A DNA stretch of 64,000 nt from NCBI RefSeq assembly GCF_013370205.1, contig NZ_JABWGV010000006.1, positions 1 to 64,000 of the forward strand, in the 5' to 3' direction. The stretch is from Qipengyuania atrilutea. GTDB lineage: Bacteria; Pseudomonadota; Alphaproteobacteria; Sphingomonadales; Sphingomonadaceae. Below, in pieces: positions 56,055-64,000 of the stretch. The translations under genes were made by a program, and so were the position numbers. A model generated the notes under the pieces. The model ran no database searches. It was given only the letters and a program-made list of their open reading frames with translations, and was not told the DNA's origin. Position 1 is the stretch's first letter. Each line of letters begins with the position of its first letter.

Positions 56055-57796
56055 TCGCTGGCTTCCGGCACAATCGCGCGCAGGTCGGAAATGTCGACGT
56101 CGCGGTGTTCGTCGGGCCGCACACCGAGCATCGGTCCGACCCGCGGTACCAGCCGACCGACGATCGGCGCGGCATTCCATGCGGCGGTCCGCTGGTAGGA
56201 ACTCGCAACCGTGCCGCGCGGCTCGTCAAGCATTGCGACGACGACGTAGCGAGGGCGGTCCATCGGGAAAGCGGCGGCAAAGGTCGAGACGAGATTGCTG
56301 CGCTGATATCCGCCCGCACCCGGCTTTTCCGCCGATCCGGTCTTGCCCCCGACGCGGTAGCCCGTCGCGTCGGCACTGCGGCCGGTCCCGTATTTAGAGA
56401 TCAGCCGTAAAAGCTGCCGCATGCGTGACGAAGTAGACTCCTTGAACACGCGGCGACCGCGCGGGGCTTCGCCCGGCTTCACCATGTGCAGCGTTGCAGG
56501 ACGCCAGATGCCGCCGTTGACCATCGCGGCATAGGCGCTCGCAAGGTGAAGCGGGGTGACTGCGATCCCATGTCCGTAGCCTACGGTGACCGCGCGAATA
56601 CGCTGCCAGTCGCCCGACGGCCAGATCGGAAAGCCGCGTGCCGGCAGCTCGATATAGGGCCGCTCGTTCATGCCGAGCTGCACCATGTAGTTACGCAGCG
56701 TTGCTGCGCCCATTTCATCGACGATGTGTCCGGTGACGACATTGGACGAGTGGATCAGCATTTGCGGTGCGTTAAGGCTCGCGCCCATCGGGTGGCTGTC
56801 CTTCACCGTGTGTCCCTGCACCCTGTAGGGTGTGGCGCTGTAGCGGCGCGAAAGGCTGGTAATGGACCCGCTGTCGATTGCGGCCGCCACCGTGAGGGGC
56901 TTGAAGGTCGAGCCGAGCTCATAAACCTGGTTCGTGACGCGGTTGAACATGTTCGCCTCGCCCGCCGCGTCGATCTTGTTCGGATCGAACTCCGGCAGGC
57001 TGGCAAGCGCCAGCACTTCCCCCGTATCCACGTCGAGAACGATGCCCGCACCGCCGGTCGCATCGACCAGCTTCATGCCGCGCTGCAGTTCGTCTTCGAG
57101 CGCACCCTGTACCCGCATGTCGATCGACAACGCGACCGGCTCGCCGCGTTTCGAAGGATCGAGCAGGCGCTCGTCCAGCACCTGTTCCATGCCGACACGG
57201 CCGTGGCCGTCCGCCGCAACGTAGCCGAGGATATGTGCGGCCATCGAACCCTGCGGATAATGACGATCGGTTTCCTGCGGCATCTCGAGTGCGAGTTCAC
57301 CCAGTTCCTGCACCCGGTTCGCCTCTTCGGGAAGCACGCGCCGGCGCAGATAGCCAGACTTGCCGCTTGCGAGCTGCGCACGCGTCTTCGCTTCGTCGAG
57401 GTCGGGGAAGATACGCTTAAGGCCTGCCGCGACTTCTTCGGGCGACTTGACCAGCGGCTCTCCGCCATCGCCTAGCGCCTCTGGATTGTACCATAGCGCG
57501 TAGGCCGGGAACACGCGAGCAAGCGGCGCCCCGTTACGGTCGGTGATGTCGCCGCGCGTCGGCAGCAACGCCTGGTGGAGCGAGGCAGCCTGGGTCTTGT
57601 GGTCCGACAGGCCCAGCGTACCGATCCGCACGAGCGCGAGCAGTGCGAAGAACGCGAGACCGAGCGCGACCCATACGATCCGCATCCGAGCAGTGGCGAC
57701 CGCGCGGTAACGGATCGTCACCAGCTGAACCCGCTCGCTCGGTATTGCGGGGGACACTGCCGGCGCGTCTTGCGCCATCAGTGCCGCAACATTCAT
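56051..57796 (-). CDS. ftsI: Septal transpeptidase FtsI (PBP3)
   Basis: 581 residues. The divisome transpeptidase that crosslinks septal peptidoglycan. Short cytoplasmic start, one span (IVWVALGLAFFALLALVRIG, about 39-58), pedestal domain (LLPTRGDITDRNGAPLAR), and the penicillin-binding domain with SxxK (ELGSTFKPLTVA), SxN (HSSNVVTGH) and KTG (VGGKTGSAEKPG). The penicillin-binding signatures are complete. Start overlaps the ftsL stop by 4 nt; end overlaps murE by 4 nt. Confidence 0.96.
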   Translation of the reverse strand: MNVAALMAQDAPAVSPAIPSERVQLVTIRYRAVATARMRIVWVALGLAFFALLALVRIGTLGLSDHKTQAASLHQALLPTRGDITDRNGAPLARVFPAYALWYNPEALGDGGEPLVKSPEEVAAGLKRIFPDLDEAKTRAQLASGKSGYLRRRVLPEEANRVQELGELALEMPQETDRHYPQGSMAAHILGYVAADGHGRVGMEQVLDERLLDPSKRGEPVALSIDMRVQGALEDELQRGMKLVDATGGAGIVLDVDTGEVLALASLPEFDPNKIDAAGEANMFNRVTNQVYELGSTFKPLTVAAAIDSGSITSLSRRYSATPYRVQGHTVKDSHPMGASLNAPQMLIHSSNVVTGHIVDEMGAATLRNYMVQLGMNERPYIELPARGFPIWPSGDWQRIRAVTVGYGHGIAVTPLHLASAYAAMVNGGIWRPATLHMVKPGEAPRGRRVFKESTSSRMRQLLRLISKYGTGRSADATGYRVGGKTGSAEKPGAGGYQRSNLVSTFAAAFPMDRPRYVVVAMLDEPRGTVASSYQRTAAWNAAPIVGRLVPRVGPMLGVRPDEHRDVDISDLRAIVPEASE

Positions 57797-58365
57797 TGAC
57801 CGGCCTCGGCAAACCGTTCGGCAAAGGTTTTTTCCGGACCGGCGAGCTCGCCCAGTCGCTGCGCCAAATCAAGCGTGCCTTCACGCGGCATGTCGCTAGC
57901 CTTTGCGGCATTCGACATCGCAAGCAGCCCGGCTGCCGCGGTCACGCTGGCCGTACGGTCGGCCAGCGGCGTTTCGCGCACGCTGCGCGAAAGGCTCGCG
58001 ATTGCCCCATCGTCGCCGTCGTCCACGACCGCCTTGGCGACGCGAATTGGCTGCGGCGCTCCGATCGCGGTCGGCGCGCCGAGGGCAGCGACTTCGCGGC
58101 GATTGTCGAGATACTGATCAGCGCGCGGCGCGGCATAACCGAATTCGAGCTGGTTCCAGGCGGCAAGCTGGCGCTGGCTGGCGCGGGTCTGAAACTCCGT
58201 TTCCAGCAGTAGCGTCTCCCGCTCGATTGCGACGATCTGCCGCTCCATCGCGCGCACTTCGCTCTTCACCGCGTTCACACGCAAGGTCAGTGCGAGGAAC
58301 AAGGTCAGCGAGATCGCGAACAGCGCAGCCCAGCCAAGTCGGTGGATCGGGGAAGTTGTGCTCAT
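57793..58365 (-). CDS. FtsL-like bitopic division protein
   Basis: 190 residues from the ATG at 58365; a GTG at 58368 is also possible because it would overlap the rsmH stop as GTGA. One span (LGWAALFAISLTLFLALTLRV, about 10-30) is followed by a short heptad helix (VKSEVRAMERQIVAIERETLLL) and the QLAAWNQLEFGYAAPRADQYL segment, as in FtsL. The remaining ~100 residues are a low-complexity tail beyond the usual FtsL size. The position between rsmH and ftsI is where ftsL normally sits. Identity rests mostly on topology and context. Confidence 0.8.
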   Translation of the reverse strand: MSTTSPIHRLGWAALFAISLTLFLALTLRVNAVKSEVRAMERQIVAIERETLLLETEFQTRASQRQLAAWNQLEFGYAAPRADQYLDNRREVAALGAPTAIGAPQPIRVAKAVVDDGDDGAIASLSRSVRETPLADRTASVTAAAGLLAMSNAAKASDMPREGTLDLAQRLGELAGPEKTFAERFAEAGQ

Positions 58366-59306
58366 CACGCGGCCTCCTTTCGAGCCGGCGTCGAAGTGCG
58401 CTGCGCATGGCGTAGGATCGCCGAGCGGGCACGCGGATTACGGGAAAGTTCGGCCTCGCCGGCGCGAACCGGTTTACCGATGCGGGTAAAGATCGCAGGC
58501 TCTGTTTCGCCGGCGGGCAGGTGGCGCGAACCCCCGCCGCTGCCGCCCGATGCCTCGCGCAGGAAGCGTTTGGCCATCCGGTCTTCCAGACTATGGAAGC
58601 TGACTACGGCAAGTCGGCCGCCTTCGCCCAGAAGATGCTCCGCGGCATGTAGACCGGCGGCAAGCTCGTCGAGTTCGCCGTTCACGTGGATACGCAACGC
58701 CTGGAAGGTGCGAGTGGCAGGGTCTTTCTTGTCATGCGGCTTGTGGCCCAGTGCCTTGCGCACCACGCTAGCAAGTTCGCCGGTCGTAGAAAGCGGACGC
58801 GCAGCGATAATGGCGCGGGCAACCCGGCGCGACTGGCGCTCTTCACCGTACTGGTACAGCACGTCCGCGATCGTGTCGGCGTCGGCGCTGTTGAGGAAAT
58901 CGGCAGCGCTTTCGCCGGACTGACTCATCCGCATGTCGAGCGGGCCGTCATTGCTGAACGCGAAGCCCCGCTCCGCCTGGTCGAGCTGCATCGACGAAAC
59001 CCCGATATCCATGACGACGCCGTCGACGCGGGCGATGTCCTCGTCTGTCATCGCTTCCGCCATTTCGGAAAAGCGGCGGGCGTGCAGAACGAGGCGCTGA
59101 GGATCGGCGGACGCCTCGGGCCACTCGCGTCCGGCCGAAATCGCGTCGGGATCGCGGTCGAATGCATGCACGGTCACGCCGTGGTCGAGCAGCGCGCGGG
59201 TGTAACCGCCCGCACCGAACGTCGCGTCGATCATGACATCGCCGGGCCGCGGGTCGAGGGCCGCGATCACTTCGTCGAGGAGTACGGGGATGTGCGGCGC
59301 GCTCAT
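58365..59306 (-). CDS. rsmH: 16S rRNA (cytosine(1402)-N4)-methyltransferase
   Basis: 313 residues from the ATG at 59306. Methylates C1402 of 16S r[22 protein letters not shown] is the family start, [19 protein letters not shown] the SAM loop, [37 protein letters not shown] and [14 protein letters not shown] the conserved segments. It is the second gene of the dcw cluster. Start overlaps mraZ by 4 nt. Confidence 0.97.
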   Translation of the reverse strand: MSAPHIPVLLDEVIAALDPRPGDVMIDATFGAGGYTRALLDHGVTVHAFDRDPDAISAGREWPEASADPQRLVLHARRFSEMAEAMTDEDIARVDGVVMDIGVSSMQLDQAERGFAFSNDGPLDMRMSQSGESAADFLNSADADTIADVLYQYGEERQSRRVARAIIAARPLSTTGELASVVRKALGHKPHDKKDPATRTFQALRIHVNGELDELAAGLHAAEHLLGEGGRLAVVSFHSLEDRMAKRFLREASGGSGGGSRHLPAGETEPAIFTRIGKPVRAGEAELSRNPRARSAILRHAQRTSTPARKEAA

Positions 59307-59788
59307 TTCGTTTTCGCCTTTATATCGGCAAGGAAGCTTTCGCATGCCGCCTTCGCACTCGCCCAGTCATCACCCATCTCGGCGAGTTCGCTCGGGTTCC
59401 ACAGCGTGAAGAAGCGGCCGGCGCCCTGGAAATAAAGCCCGTCCTCGATCCCGCCCAGCGTGCGAAGATGTTCCGGCATAACGAAGCGGCCGCTGTCGTC
59501 GAAAGGCATTTCCGTGAAACCGAACAATTGGCTGGCGCGGGTATCGCGGTCGAAGTCGCGTTCGGCGCGGTAGGCCAGCTCTTCCTCACGGTCGAGCTGC
59601 GCCTCGAGCTCGTCCTTGCGGCTAAGGCCGAATCCGGTGAGACATTTCCAGGTCGGATGCTTCATCAGGCAAAGCGTGCGCCCGTCGGACGATTCCTTGA
59701 CGGCTTTGCGGAACAGCGGCGGCAAGACGAAGCGACCCTTGTCGCCCGCCGGCGAATACGCCTGCCCACTGTACCCTCCGAATGACAC
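59303..59788 (-). CDS. mraZ: Division/cell wall cluster transcriptional regulator MraZ
   Basis: 161 residues from a GTG at 59788; the frame is open to 59860, but the family start is [20 protein letters not shown]. MraZ is an AbrB-like DNA-binding protein with two SpoVT/AbrB repeats, here around residues 10-50 ([16 protein letters not shown]) and 95-125 ([16 protein letters not shown]). It binds its own promoter and represses the dcw cluster in E. coli. Four regularly spaced AGGG/CGGG elements lie 155-190 nt upstream (see 59943). First gene of the dcw transcript. Confidence 0.93.
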   Translation of the reverse strand: MSFGGYSGQAYSPAGDKGRFVLPPLFRKAVKESSDGRTLCLMKHPTWKCLTGFGLSRKDELEAQLDREEELAYRAERDFDRDTRASQLFGFTEMPFDDSGRFVMPEHLRTLGGIEDGLYFQGAGRFFTLWNPSELAEMGDDWASAKAACESFLADIKAKTK

Positions 59789-59942
59789 CTGTCCGCCCCG
59801 CCTAGTTCGAGCCTCAATCAACCCTGCCAGACACAGCTTCGCCGCCGCCGTCCGCGACAACGCGAACGGTCCGCCCCGCCGTAGCGGAACGTGCAGACTA
59901 AGTGACGTGCCTGATGGACGAGTTTGATAACTCGCACGCGTC

Positions 59943-59976
59943 AGGGATGGAAGGGTAAATTAGGGGATTTCGCGGG
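59943..59976. promoter_or_regulatory. Candidate MraZ operator: four GGG elements at ~10-bp spacing
   Basis: AGGG begins at 59943, 59952 and 59962 and CGGG at 59973, spacing 9, 10 and 11 bp. E. coli MraZ binds TGGGN repeats every 10 bp at its own promoter, so this array upstream of mraZ is a good candidate autoregulatory site, though the base before GGG differs from the E. coli form. Confidence 0.4.
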
Positions 59977-60262
59977 AAAAGATATCACTGTACTGTTTTT
60001 ATAACATATTTTCTGCGTAACCACGCTTGCATCTCGCTTACTTAATAGTGCTGTTTTCGACGCAAAACAGCGACTCCGAAGAGTGGGTTTAGGGCCTATC
60101 CCGCATCATCCCCGGTTATCGCGAGCAAATGCAGCAGAGCGCAATCGGAGACTTATTCGCTCCTTCTGATCACGCTTAGTATTCTGCTGCGGCGCACCCC
60201 GGTCCGGCGACGGCCGCGCAGAGACTTGAGCCTGTCGGGATTCAGGCCTACGCCTTTTGATC

Positions 60263-60270
60263 TTAACCAT
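60263..60270 (+). promoter_or_regulatory. CtrA-like half site TTAACCAT
   Basis: A perfect TTAACCAT match, the CtrA half-site sequence, 17-20 nt before the GDSL start. Together with the two GANTC sites in the same gap it hints at cell-cycle control, but 8-mers recur by chance. Confidence 0.3.
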
Positions 60271-60287
60271 AAAAATAAAGGATTGAG

Positions 60288-61280
60288 ATGATGCCACGCG
60301 CCCTTCACGCTCTATCGTTTCTCGCGCTCGCGGCTGCTGCCCCGGTGGCCGCTCAGGATAACGCGGACTATTCCTCGCTCGTCGTGTTCGGCGACAGCCT
60401 GGTCGATGCCGGTAATATCAACACGCTGATACCGTCCGTCGCCAGCCCCGAAGACGGCTACTTCATGGGCCGTTTCACCAACGGCTACGACTATACCGAT
60501 CTCATCAGTTTCGACCTTTTCGGCGAGCCCACGACGGCCTCGCTTCAGGGCGGGACCAATTTCGCATTCGGCGGCGCCCGCGCCACGACGACCTCCGCCG
60601 TGCCTGACCTCAACGAGCAGCTTGCCGCCTATCAGGCCTACCTTCTTGCCGGCAATACGGTCGATCCGAATGGTTTATACGTACTGAACTTCGGTGGTAA
60701 CGATGTGTTCGCAGCAGCCCGTCCCGGATCGCCCGCCGGTTATTCCAGCGACAGCGCATTCCTGATGGAAGCGGCGAGCAATTATGCGCAGGCAATCCAA
60801 TCGCTTGCCGATCTCGGCGCGAACAATTTCCTCATCACCGGCTTTCCCAACGCCTCGCCCGATACGATCGCCTTCGCGCAGGAAGCCGAAGTCTATCTGC
60901 TGAGCGAGATCGGTTCGCTATCGCTCGATGGCGACGTGGACCTCAATTTCTTCAGCTATCTCGACTTCTTCACGCGCTTGCAGGCCGATCCGACCGCGTT
61001 CGGTCTGCCTGCGGACCTCGACTTCAACACAACTTGCCAAGCCGCGGGCGCGCTACCGACTTGCGAGGGATATTTCTCCTTCGACGGCACGCATCCGACG
61101 GCGGCAATTCACCGCGCCGCTTACGGAGAAATCCGGACGCAGCTCGGCATCAGCGCACCTGTGCCGGAACCGGCTACATGGCTGATGATGCTGCTCGGCT
61201 TCGGATTCGTCGGCGGCGCCATGCGCTTCCGCAAGCGGCCGCAGCTGCGCACCGCGCGGGCGGCAATCAACTTCGGCTAG
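60288..61280 (+). CDS. PEP-CTERM-anchored GDSL-family lipase/esterase
   Basis: 330 residues; the ATG at 60291 may be the true start, since AAAGGA then lies at a better distance. A signal peptide (cut after VAAQ) precedes a SGNH hydrolase: SLVVFGDSLVDAGN has the catalytic Ser, LNFGGNDVF is block III, and FDGTHPT supplies the Asp/His block. The C-terminus has the sorting signal VPEPATWLMMLLGFGFVGGA followed by MRFRKR, for exosortase processing and surface display. Substrate unknown. Divergent from mraZ, and a strong hairpin follows the stop. Confidence 0.9.
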   Translation: MMPRALHALSFLALAAAAPVAAQDNADYSSLVVFGDSLVDAGNINTLIPSVASPEDGYFMGRFTNGYDYTDLISFDLFGEPTTASLQGGTNFAFGGARATTTSAVPDLNEQLAAYQAYLLAGNTVDPNGLYVLNFGGNDVFAAARPGSPAGYSSDSAFLMEAASNYAQAIQSLADLGANNFLITGFPNASPDTIAFAQEAEVYLLSEIGSLSLDGDVDLNFFSYLDFFTRLQADPTAFGLPADLDFNTTCQAAGALPTCEGYFSFDGTHPTAAIHRAAYGEIRTQLGISAPVPEPATWLMMLLGFGFVGGAMRFRKRPQLRTARAAINFG

Positions 61281-61287
61281 CGGTATA

Positions 61288-61320
61288 CGGAGCGCAGACC
61301 CGTTCGCGGGCTGCGCTCCG
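61288..61320. terminator. Hairpin between convergent genes
   Basis: CGGAGCGCA (61288-61296) pairs with TGCGCTCCG (61312-61320), with an inner CCCG/CGGG stem and a TTCG loop. It starts 7 nt after the GDSL stop and abuts the stop of the convergent lipoprotein gene. No U-run on either side, so termination would be by hairpin alone or rho. Confidence 0.5.
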
Positions 61321-62118
61321 CTACTGTGCGCCGAACGCCCGGTTTAGCAGCGCCGTAAGCGCGGGACGATCGTATACCGGCTCCTGATCGGGTTCGAGAA
61401 ACGACGCGTCGGCGATGATAAGCGCCTGACCCTCGCCAACATCGCACTGCGCAACGAGACCGTCTGCCAGAAGCTCGCAATGCGTACCAAGCGCCTCGCC
61501 AGTCTGAAGCTGAAGTTCACCATACTCCAACGCCACAATCTTCGCATTGTCCAATCGAAAAGTGCTGGGATTGCCGTCGGGATTTTCCGGAACGCTCATG
61601 GACAGGCCCCACCGCACGAAGAACGGCGGTACGAGGCCGACATCGTTTGGCCGTCTAGGATCGCCGAGCCCGTACTGCGAATGCTGCGTCAGCATCGGAT
61701 CGATGACGTAGAGAAGCTCACCGCCGTTCCTGACCCAACTGTCGAGCGCGACGTTAGCGGCAGCCGACAGTCCGCGCGGCTGGGCTATCATCAGATGCTG
61801 CAGCGATGAAAGTTCCGCGGAGGGCGAACCGTCGCCTTGCGCTAATCGGTCGAGCGGAACGATAGCGAATCGCTTTTCGAGATCCTTCCGAACCCATGGC
61901 AATTCGCTTTCGCCTTGCGCCAGGTCTTCGAACCCGGCTTCCTCCGGCCAGTAGATCGGCAGTCCCGTAACCAGACCGAGCTTGGGGAGGTCGCTTTCGA
62001 TCGCAGCGTCGGCCTGAAAGTCGCGCTCGTCAGATGGCCGAACATCGCTCGAACAGCCGCCCAGAGAGGTTGTCAAAAGGAGCGGCAATATAGCGGTGGC
62101 GAACCTACTCGCTATCAT
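61321..62118 (-). CDS. Lipoprotein, possible GldG/DUF4350-like ABC-accessory protein
   Basis: 265 residues from the ATG at 62118. A lipobox LGGC (Cys22) is followed by a domain with alternating strands: PKLGLVTGLPIYWPEEAG, LEKRFAIVPLDRL, LSSLQHLMIAQPRGL, ALDSWVRNGGELLYVIDP. This resembles the periplasmic domain of GldG-like/DUF4350 proteins (class-I-amidotransferase-like fold). No ABC transporter is adjacent in the window. The start overlaps the end of the next upstream gene by 14 nt. Function unknown; moderate confidence in the family hint. Confidence 0.6.
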   Translation of the reverse strand: MIASRFATAILPLLLTTSLGGCSSDVRPSDERDFQADAAIESDLPKLGLVTGLPIYWPEEAGFEDLAQGESELPWVRKDLEKRFAIVPLDRLAQGDGSPSAELSSLQHLMIAQPRGLSAAANVALDSWVRNGGELLYVIDPMLTQHSQYGLGDPRRPNDVGLVPPFFVRWGLSMSVPENPDGNPSTFRLDNAKIVALEYGELQLQTGEALGTHCELLADGLVAQCDVGEGQALIIADASFLEPDQEPVYDRPALTALLNRAFGAQ

Positions 62119-62503
62119 CGCGGGCCGGTTCGGAAGGCATGACCGGCTGCGCGGCTTCTGGCTCTGGCGCGGTCTTTTCGGCTGGCAAGTCGGGCACGAC
62201 CCCGGCCTTGGCGAGCGGATCGTTCTGCTCCGCTGGCTGGGTCGGCTCGACTGTCGGCGCGGCTTCGGGAACGGTGCGCGCGTCGGCGAGCGAAGCGCGG
62301 TTCTCGATCGCGCTGGCCAATCCAACGAGCAGCAGCATCACGCCGACGCCCGCCCCGCCAATTTGCAGACGTTTGAGCGCCTCCTGGTTCGTCCCGCCTA
62401 ACGGAGCGGCGGCGTTCTCGTTCATCGTCCGGCGCTGGCCGCGCATAAGCACGCCGCCCGAACGGGAGGAGAAGAACTTCGCGAAGGGATTGCTACGGGG
62501 CAT
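62105..62503 (-). CDS. Small single-pass membrane protein, proline-rich tail
   Basis: 132 residues. Basic N-terminus (NPFAKFFSSRSGGVLMRGQR), one predicted span (IGGAGVGVMLLLVGLASAI, about 48-66), then a Pro/Glu/Ala-rich periplasmic tail to the end. No recognised domain. It is upstream of and overlaps the lipoprotein gene by 14 nt, so the pair is probably co-translated and may form one envelope system. Function unknown. Confidence 0.65.
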   Translation of the reverse strand: MPRSNPFAKFFSSRSGGVLMRGQRRTMNENAAAPLGGTNQEALKRLQIGGAGVGVMLLLVGLASAIENRASLADARTVPEAAPTVEPTQPAEQNDPLAKAGVVPDLPAEKTAPEPEAAQPVMPSEPARDDSE

Positions 62504-62555
62504 GGGTCCGGCAAGGTAGTGCCGCTCGCGGCGCAGTCAATCGGAGCCTTCGTGG

Positions 62556-63557
62556 TTACAGCCAGTCGAAAACCGGCAATTCCTTTTCCGCGAGCCACTT
62601 CGGATTGTACAGCGTGGAGAGATAGCGAAAGCCCGTGTCGCACAGGATTGTGGCAACGCGCGGGTTTTCACGCCCTTCAGACTTCAGCTTCTTACCGAGC
62701 GCAATCGCGCCCGCGACGTTGATGCCGGAGGAGAGGCCGAGACACAGTCCTTCGCCGCGCAGCAACTTCGCAACCCATTCTAGGCCTTCCTCGTCGGAGA
62801 TGCGAAACTGCGTGTCGATCGGTGCGCCTTCGAGATTGCCGGTGATGCGCCCCTGCCCAATACCCTCGGCGACGGACGAGCCTTCGGCTTCGAGTTCGCC
62901 GTTAGCGTAGAAATTAAAGAGCGCTGCGCCGTGCGGGTCCGTCAGCGCGATGACGACGTTCTCGTCCCGCTCTTTGAGGCCCAGCCCGACGCCGGCAATC
63001 GTGCCGCCGGTTCCGGCCGCGCAGGTAAAGCCGTCGATGCGCCCGTCCAGCTGCTCCCAGATTTCCGGAGCAGTCGTTTCGATGTGGGCCTTTCGGTTGG
63101 CCGTATTGTCGAACTGGTTCGCCCAAATCGCCCCGTCGGTTTCTTCCGCAAGACGCCGCGAGGTATGGACGAAGTGACCTGGGTTCGCGAATTTCGTCGG
63201 TGGCACAGTGACGAGTTCGGCACCGAGCGCGCGCAGCGTAGCCATCTTCTCGGAACTTTGATTGTCCGGCATGACGATTATGGTGCGGTAGCCAAGCGCA
63301 TTGGCCACCAGAGCCACGCCGATGCCGGTGTTACCCGCCGTCCCTTCAACGATCGTACCGCCGGGCTTCAGCTCGCCCAACGCTTCCGCATCGCGGATAA
63401 TCCCCAAGGCCGCGCGATCCTTCACCGATGCGCCCGGATTGGCGAACTCGCACTTCCCCCAGATTTCGCATCCGGCCGCCTCGCTCGGTCCTTCGAGCAA
63501 GACGAGCGGCGTGTTACCGATAAGATCGAGAGCGTTTTTCGCGACAGGAGCCGTCAT
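62556..63557 (-). CDS. cysK: Cysteine synthase A (O-acetylserine sulfhydrylase)
   Basis: 333 residues from the ATG at 63557. Makes cysteine from O-acetylserine and sulfide. The PLP lysine is in NPGASVKDRAAL, EGTAGNTGIGVALVANALG is the substrate loop, FTCAAGTGGTIAGVGLGL the phosphate cup, and GEGLCLGLSSGINVAGA the C-terminal segment. The EGTAGNTG form (Ala for Ser) and long loop are seen in some alphaproteobacterial CysK proteins. Same strand as the ferredoxin upstream, 73 nt away. Confidence 0.93.
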   Translation of the reverse strand: MTAPVAKNALDLIGNTPLVLLEGPSEAAGCEIWGKCEFANPGASVKDRAALGIIRDAEALGELKPGGTIVEGTAGNTGIGVALVANALGYRTIIVMPDNQSSEKMATLRALGAELVTVPPTKFANPGHFVHTSRRLAEETDGAIWANQFDNTANRKAHIETTAPEIWEQLDGRIDGFTCAAGTGGTIAGVGLGLKERDENVVIALTDPHGAALFNFYANGELEAEGSSVAEGIGQGRITGNLEGAPIDTQFRISDEEGLEWVAKLLRGEGLCLGLSSGINVAGAIALGKKLKSEGRENPRVATILCDTGFRYLSTLYNPKWLAEKELPVFDWL

Positions 63558-63630
63558 GTTGAGCGAAGTAGCCACCCGCTCGAACATCGGCAACGCAGCT
63601 TCGCTATCACCCCGCGAAACCGGACTACGA

Positions 63631-63948
63631 TCAATCTTCGGGCGCTATGGTGACTTTGAGGCCGTCGAGGTCAGGCGTGAACGGTATCTGGCAGCTGAGC
63701 CGCGACGTTTCGGCGCGGTGATCGCTGCTTTCGAGCAGATCGTCCTCGTCCTCGCTCATTTCCGGAAGCTTGTCCGCAAATAACGGGTCGACGTGAACGT
63801 GGCACGTTGCGCAGGAACAGCATCCTCCGCATAGGGCCAGCAATTCGTCGAAGCCGTTGTCGCGAATGGCTTCCATCACGGTAAGGCCGTCCCCGACCTC
63901 AACCGCCGTTTCCTGTCCGCTACGGTTTGTGACAAGCAATTTGGGCAT
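63631..63948 (-). CDS. 2Fe-2S ferredoxin (adrenodoxin type)
   Basis: 105 residues from the ATG at 63948. [15 protein letters not shown] carries the C-x5-C-x2-C cluster ligands and [15 protein letters not shown] the fourth cysteine; extra cysteines lie between. The adrenodoxin-like group donates electrons to P450 and Fe-S enzymes. Length is usual. The upstream region to the window edge (63949-64000) shows no gene. A partner reductase is not in the window. Confidence 0.9.
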   Translation of the reverse strand: MPKLLVTNRSGQETAVEVGDGLTVMEAIRDNGFDELLALCGGCCSCATCHVHVDPLFADKLPEMSEDEDDLLESSDHRAETSRLSCQIPFTPDLDGLKVTIAPED

Positions 63949-64000
63949 AGTTGGATGTTTCCAATTCGGCATGGGCCTGACAACAAGGCCGGACTTCGGG

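Larger units (their letters stand above)
59789..60287. other. Divergent dcw/GDSL control region (499 nt, no gene)
   Basis: No coding region is supported. On the minus-strand (mraZ) side there is a hairpin CGAGTT-TGAT-AACTCG (59919-59934) enclosed by CCTGATG/CGTCAGG (59910-59945), then four GGG elements (59943-59976). The AT-rich 59970-60060 stretch probably holds the mraZ promoter. The inverted repeat GCTGTTTT/AAAACAGC spans 60050-60071. GANTC (CcrM-type) sites occur at 60072-60076 and 60239-60243. The GDSL side has TTAACCAT at 60263-60270 and the AAAGGA ribosome binding site near 60278. A 54-codon minus-strand frame at 60106-60270 has no ribosome binding site and is not called. Confidence 0.6.

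Noticed and set aside
60106-60297. Short basic minus-strand open frame in the dcw control region
   Set aside because: No ribosome binding site, no family resemblance, and it runs through promoter elements; treated as noncoding.

Overview
This 64 kb window is a chromosomal stretch from a GC-rich alphaproteobacterium. The gene order serC-serA-hisZ, the siroheme/sulfite reductase cluster, the alphaproteobacterial FtsZ with a long acidic linker, the PEP-CTERM protein and the overall protein flavour point to Sphingomonadales, most likely Erythrobacteraceae. That placement is inference from protein resemblance, not from a database search. Nearly all of the window is densely packed core genome. The accessory part is the first ~1.15 kb, which looks like the right end of an element integrated into a tRNA-Val gene whose intact copy would lie to the left of the window.

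Layout. 1-1157: end of the integrated element, with a GIY-YIG (Mug113-type) protein, a small zinc-ribbon protein and a 46-nt 3' tRNA-Val remnant (attachment site). 1189-5552: tlpA-like lipoprotein divergent from argH-lptM-like-lysA and a siroheme-synthase N-terminal protein. 5556-6448: a two-ORF regulator (apparently a split MarR-like protein) behind a promoter carrying four GTTC/GAAC tetramers at exact 11-bp spacing, including a LexA-like box. 6608-10481: purA, trhO, a GST and an aldo/keto reductase. 10484-14432: the serC-serA-hisZ operon with a two-hairpin 5' leader that sequesters the serC ribosome binding site. 14609-18514: glycosyltransferase, small membrane protein, rarA and an unknown. 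18534: tRNA-Thr(UGU). 18666-25305: a DedA-like/flavin disulfide reductase fusion, a CNT nucleoside transporter, a CDP-alcohol phosphatidyltransferase, a DUF1499 protein, queF and a proline-rich membrane protein. 25333-32598: sulfur metabolism (sseA, metC, cobA, cysI, cysH and two small accessory proteins) with an MscS channel. 32595-38987: proB, obg, a polyproline lipoprotein, a Bax-inhibitor-1 protein, proC and a YbjN protein, all on the minus strand. 39133-59788: a SPOR/TPR protein and the complete division and cell-wall (dcw) cluster ftsZ-A-Q-ddl-murB-C-G-ftsW-murD-mraY-murF-E-ftsI-ftsL-rsmH-mraZ, read from mraZ leftward. 59789-60287: the divergent dcw control region. 60288-63948: a PEP-CTERM GDSL esterase, two envelope proteins, cysK and a 2Fe-2S ferredoxin.

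How the genes work together. The dcw block makes the lipid-linked muropeptide (MurB-G, MraY, Ddl) and the divisome (FtsZ/A/Q/L/I/W). Ten of its junctions are 4-nt stop/start overlaps, so it is probably one long translationally coupled transcript, with ftsZ set apart by a hairpin and a 177-nt gap holding a perfect DnaA box. The sulfur genes form a scattered assimilation pathway: the siroheme enzymes (cobA plus the CysG N-terminal protein) supply the cofactor for CysI, CysH makes sulfite, CysK makes cysteine and MetC acts on cystathionine. SerC-SerA makes the serine that feeds the same route.

I found no CRISPR array, complete insertion sequence or intact prophage. The items most worth a second look are the regulator pair with its tetramer-array promoter (5556-6538), the tRNA-Val attachment site and the serC leader.
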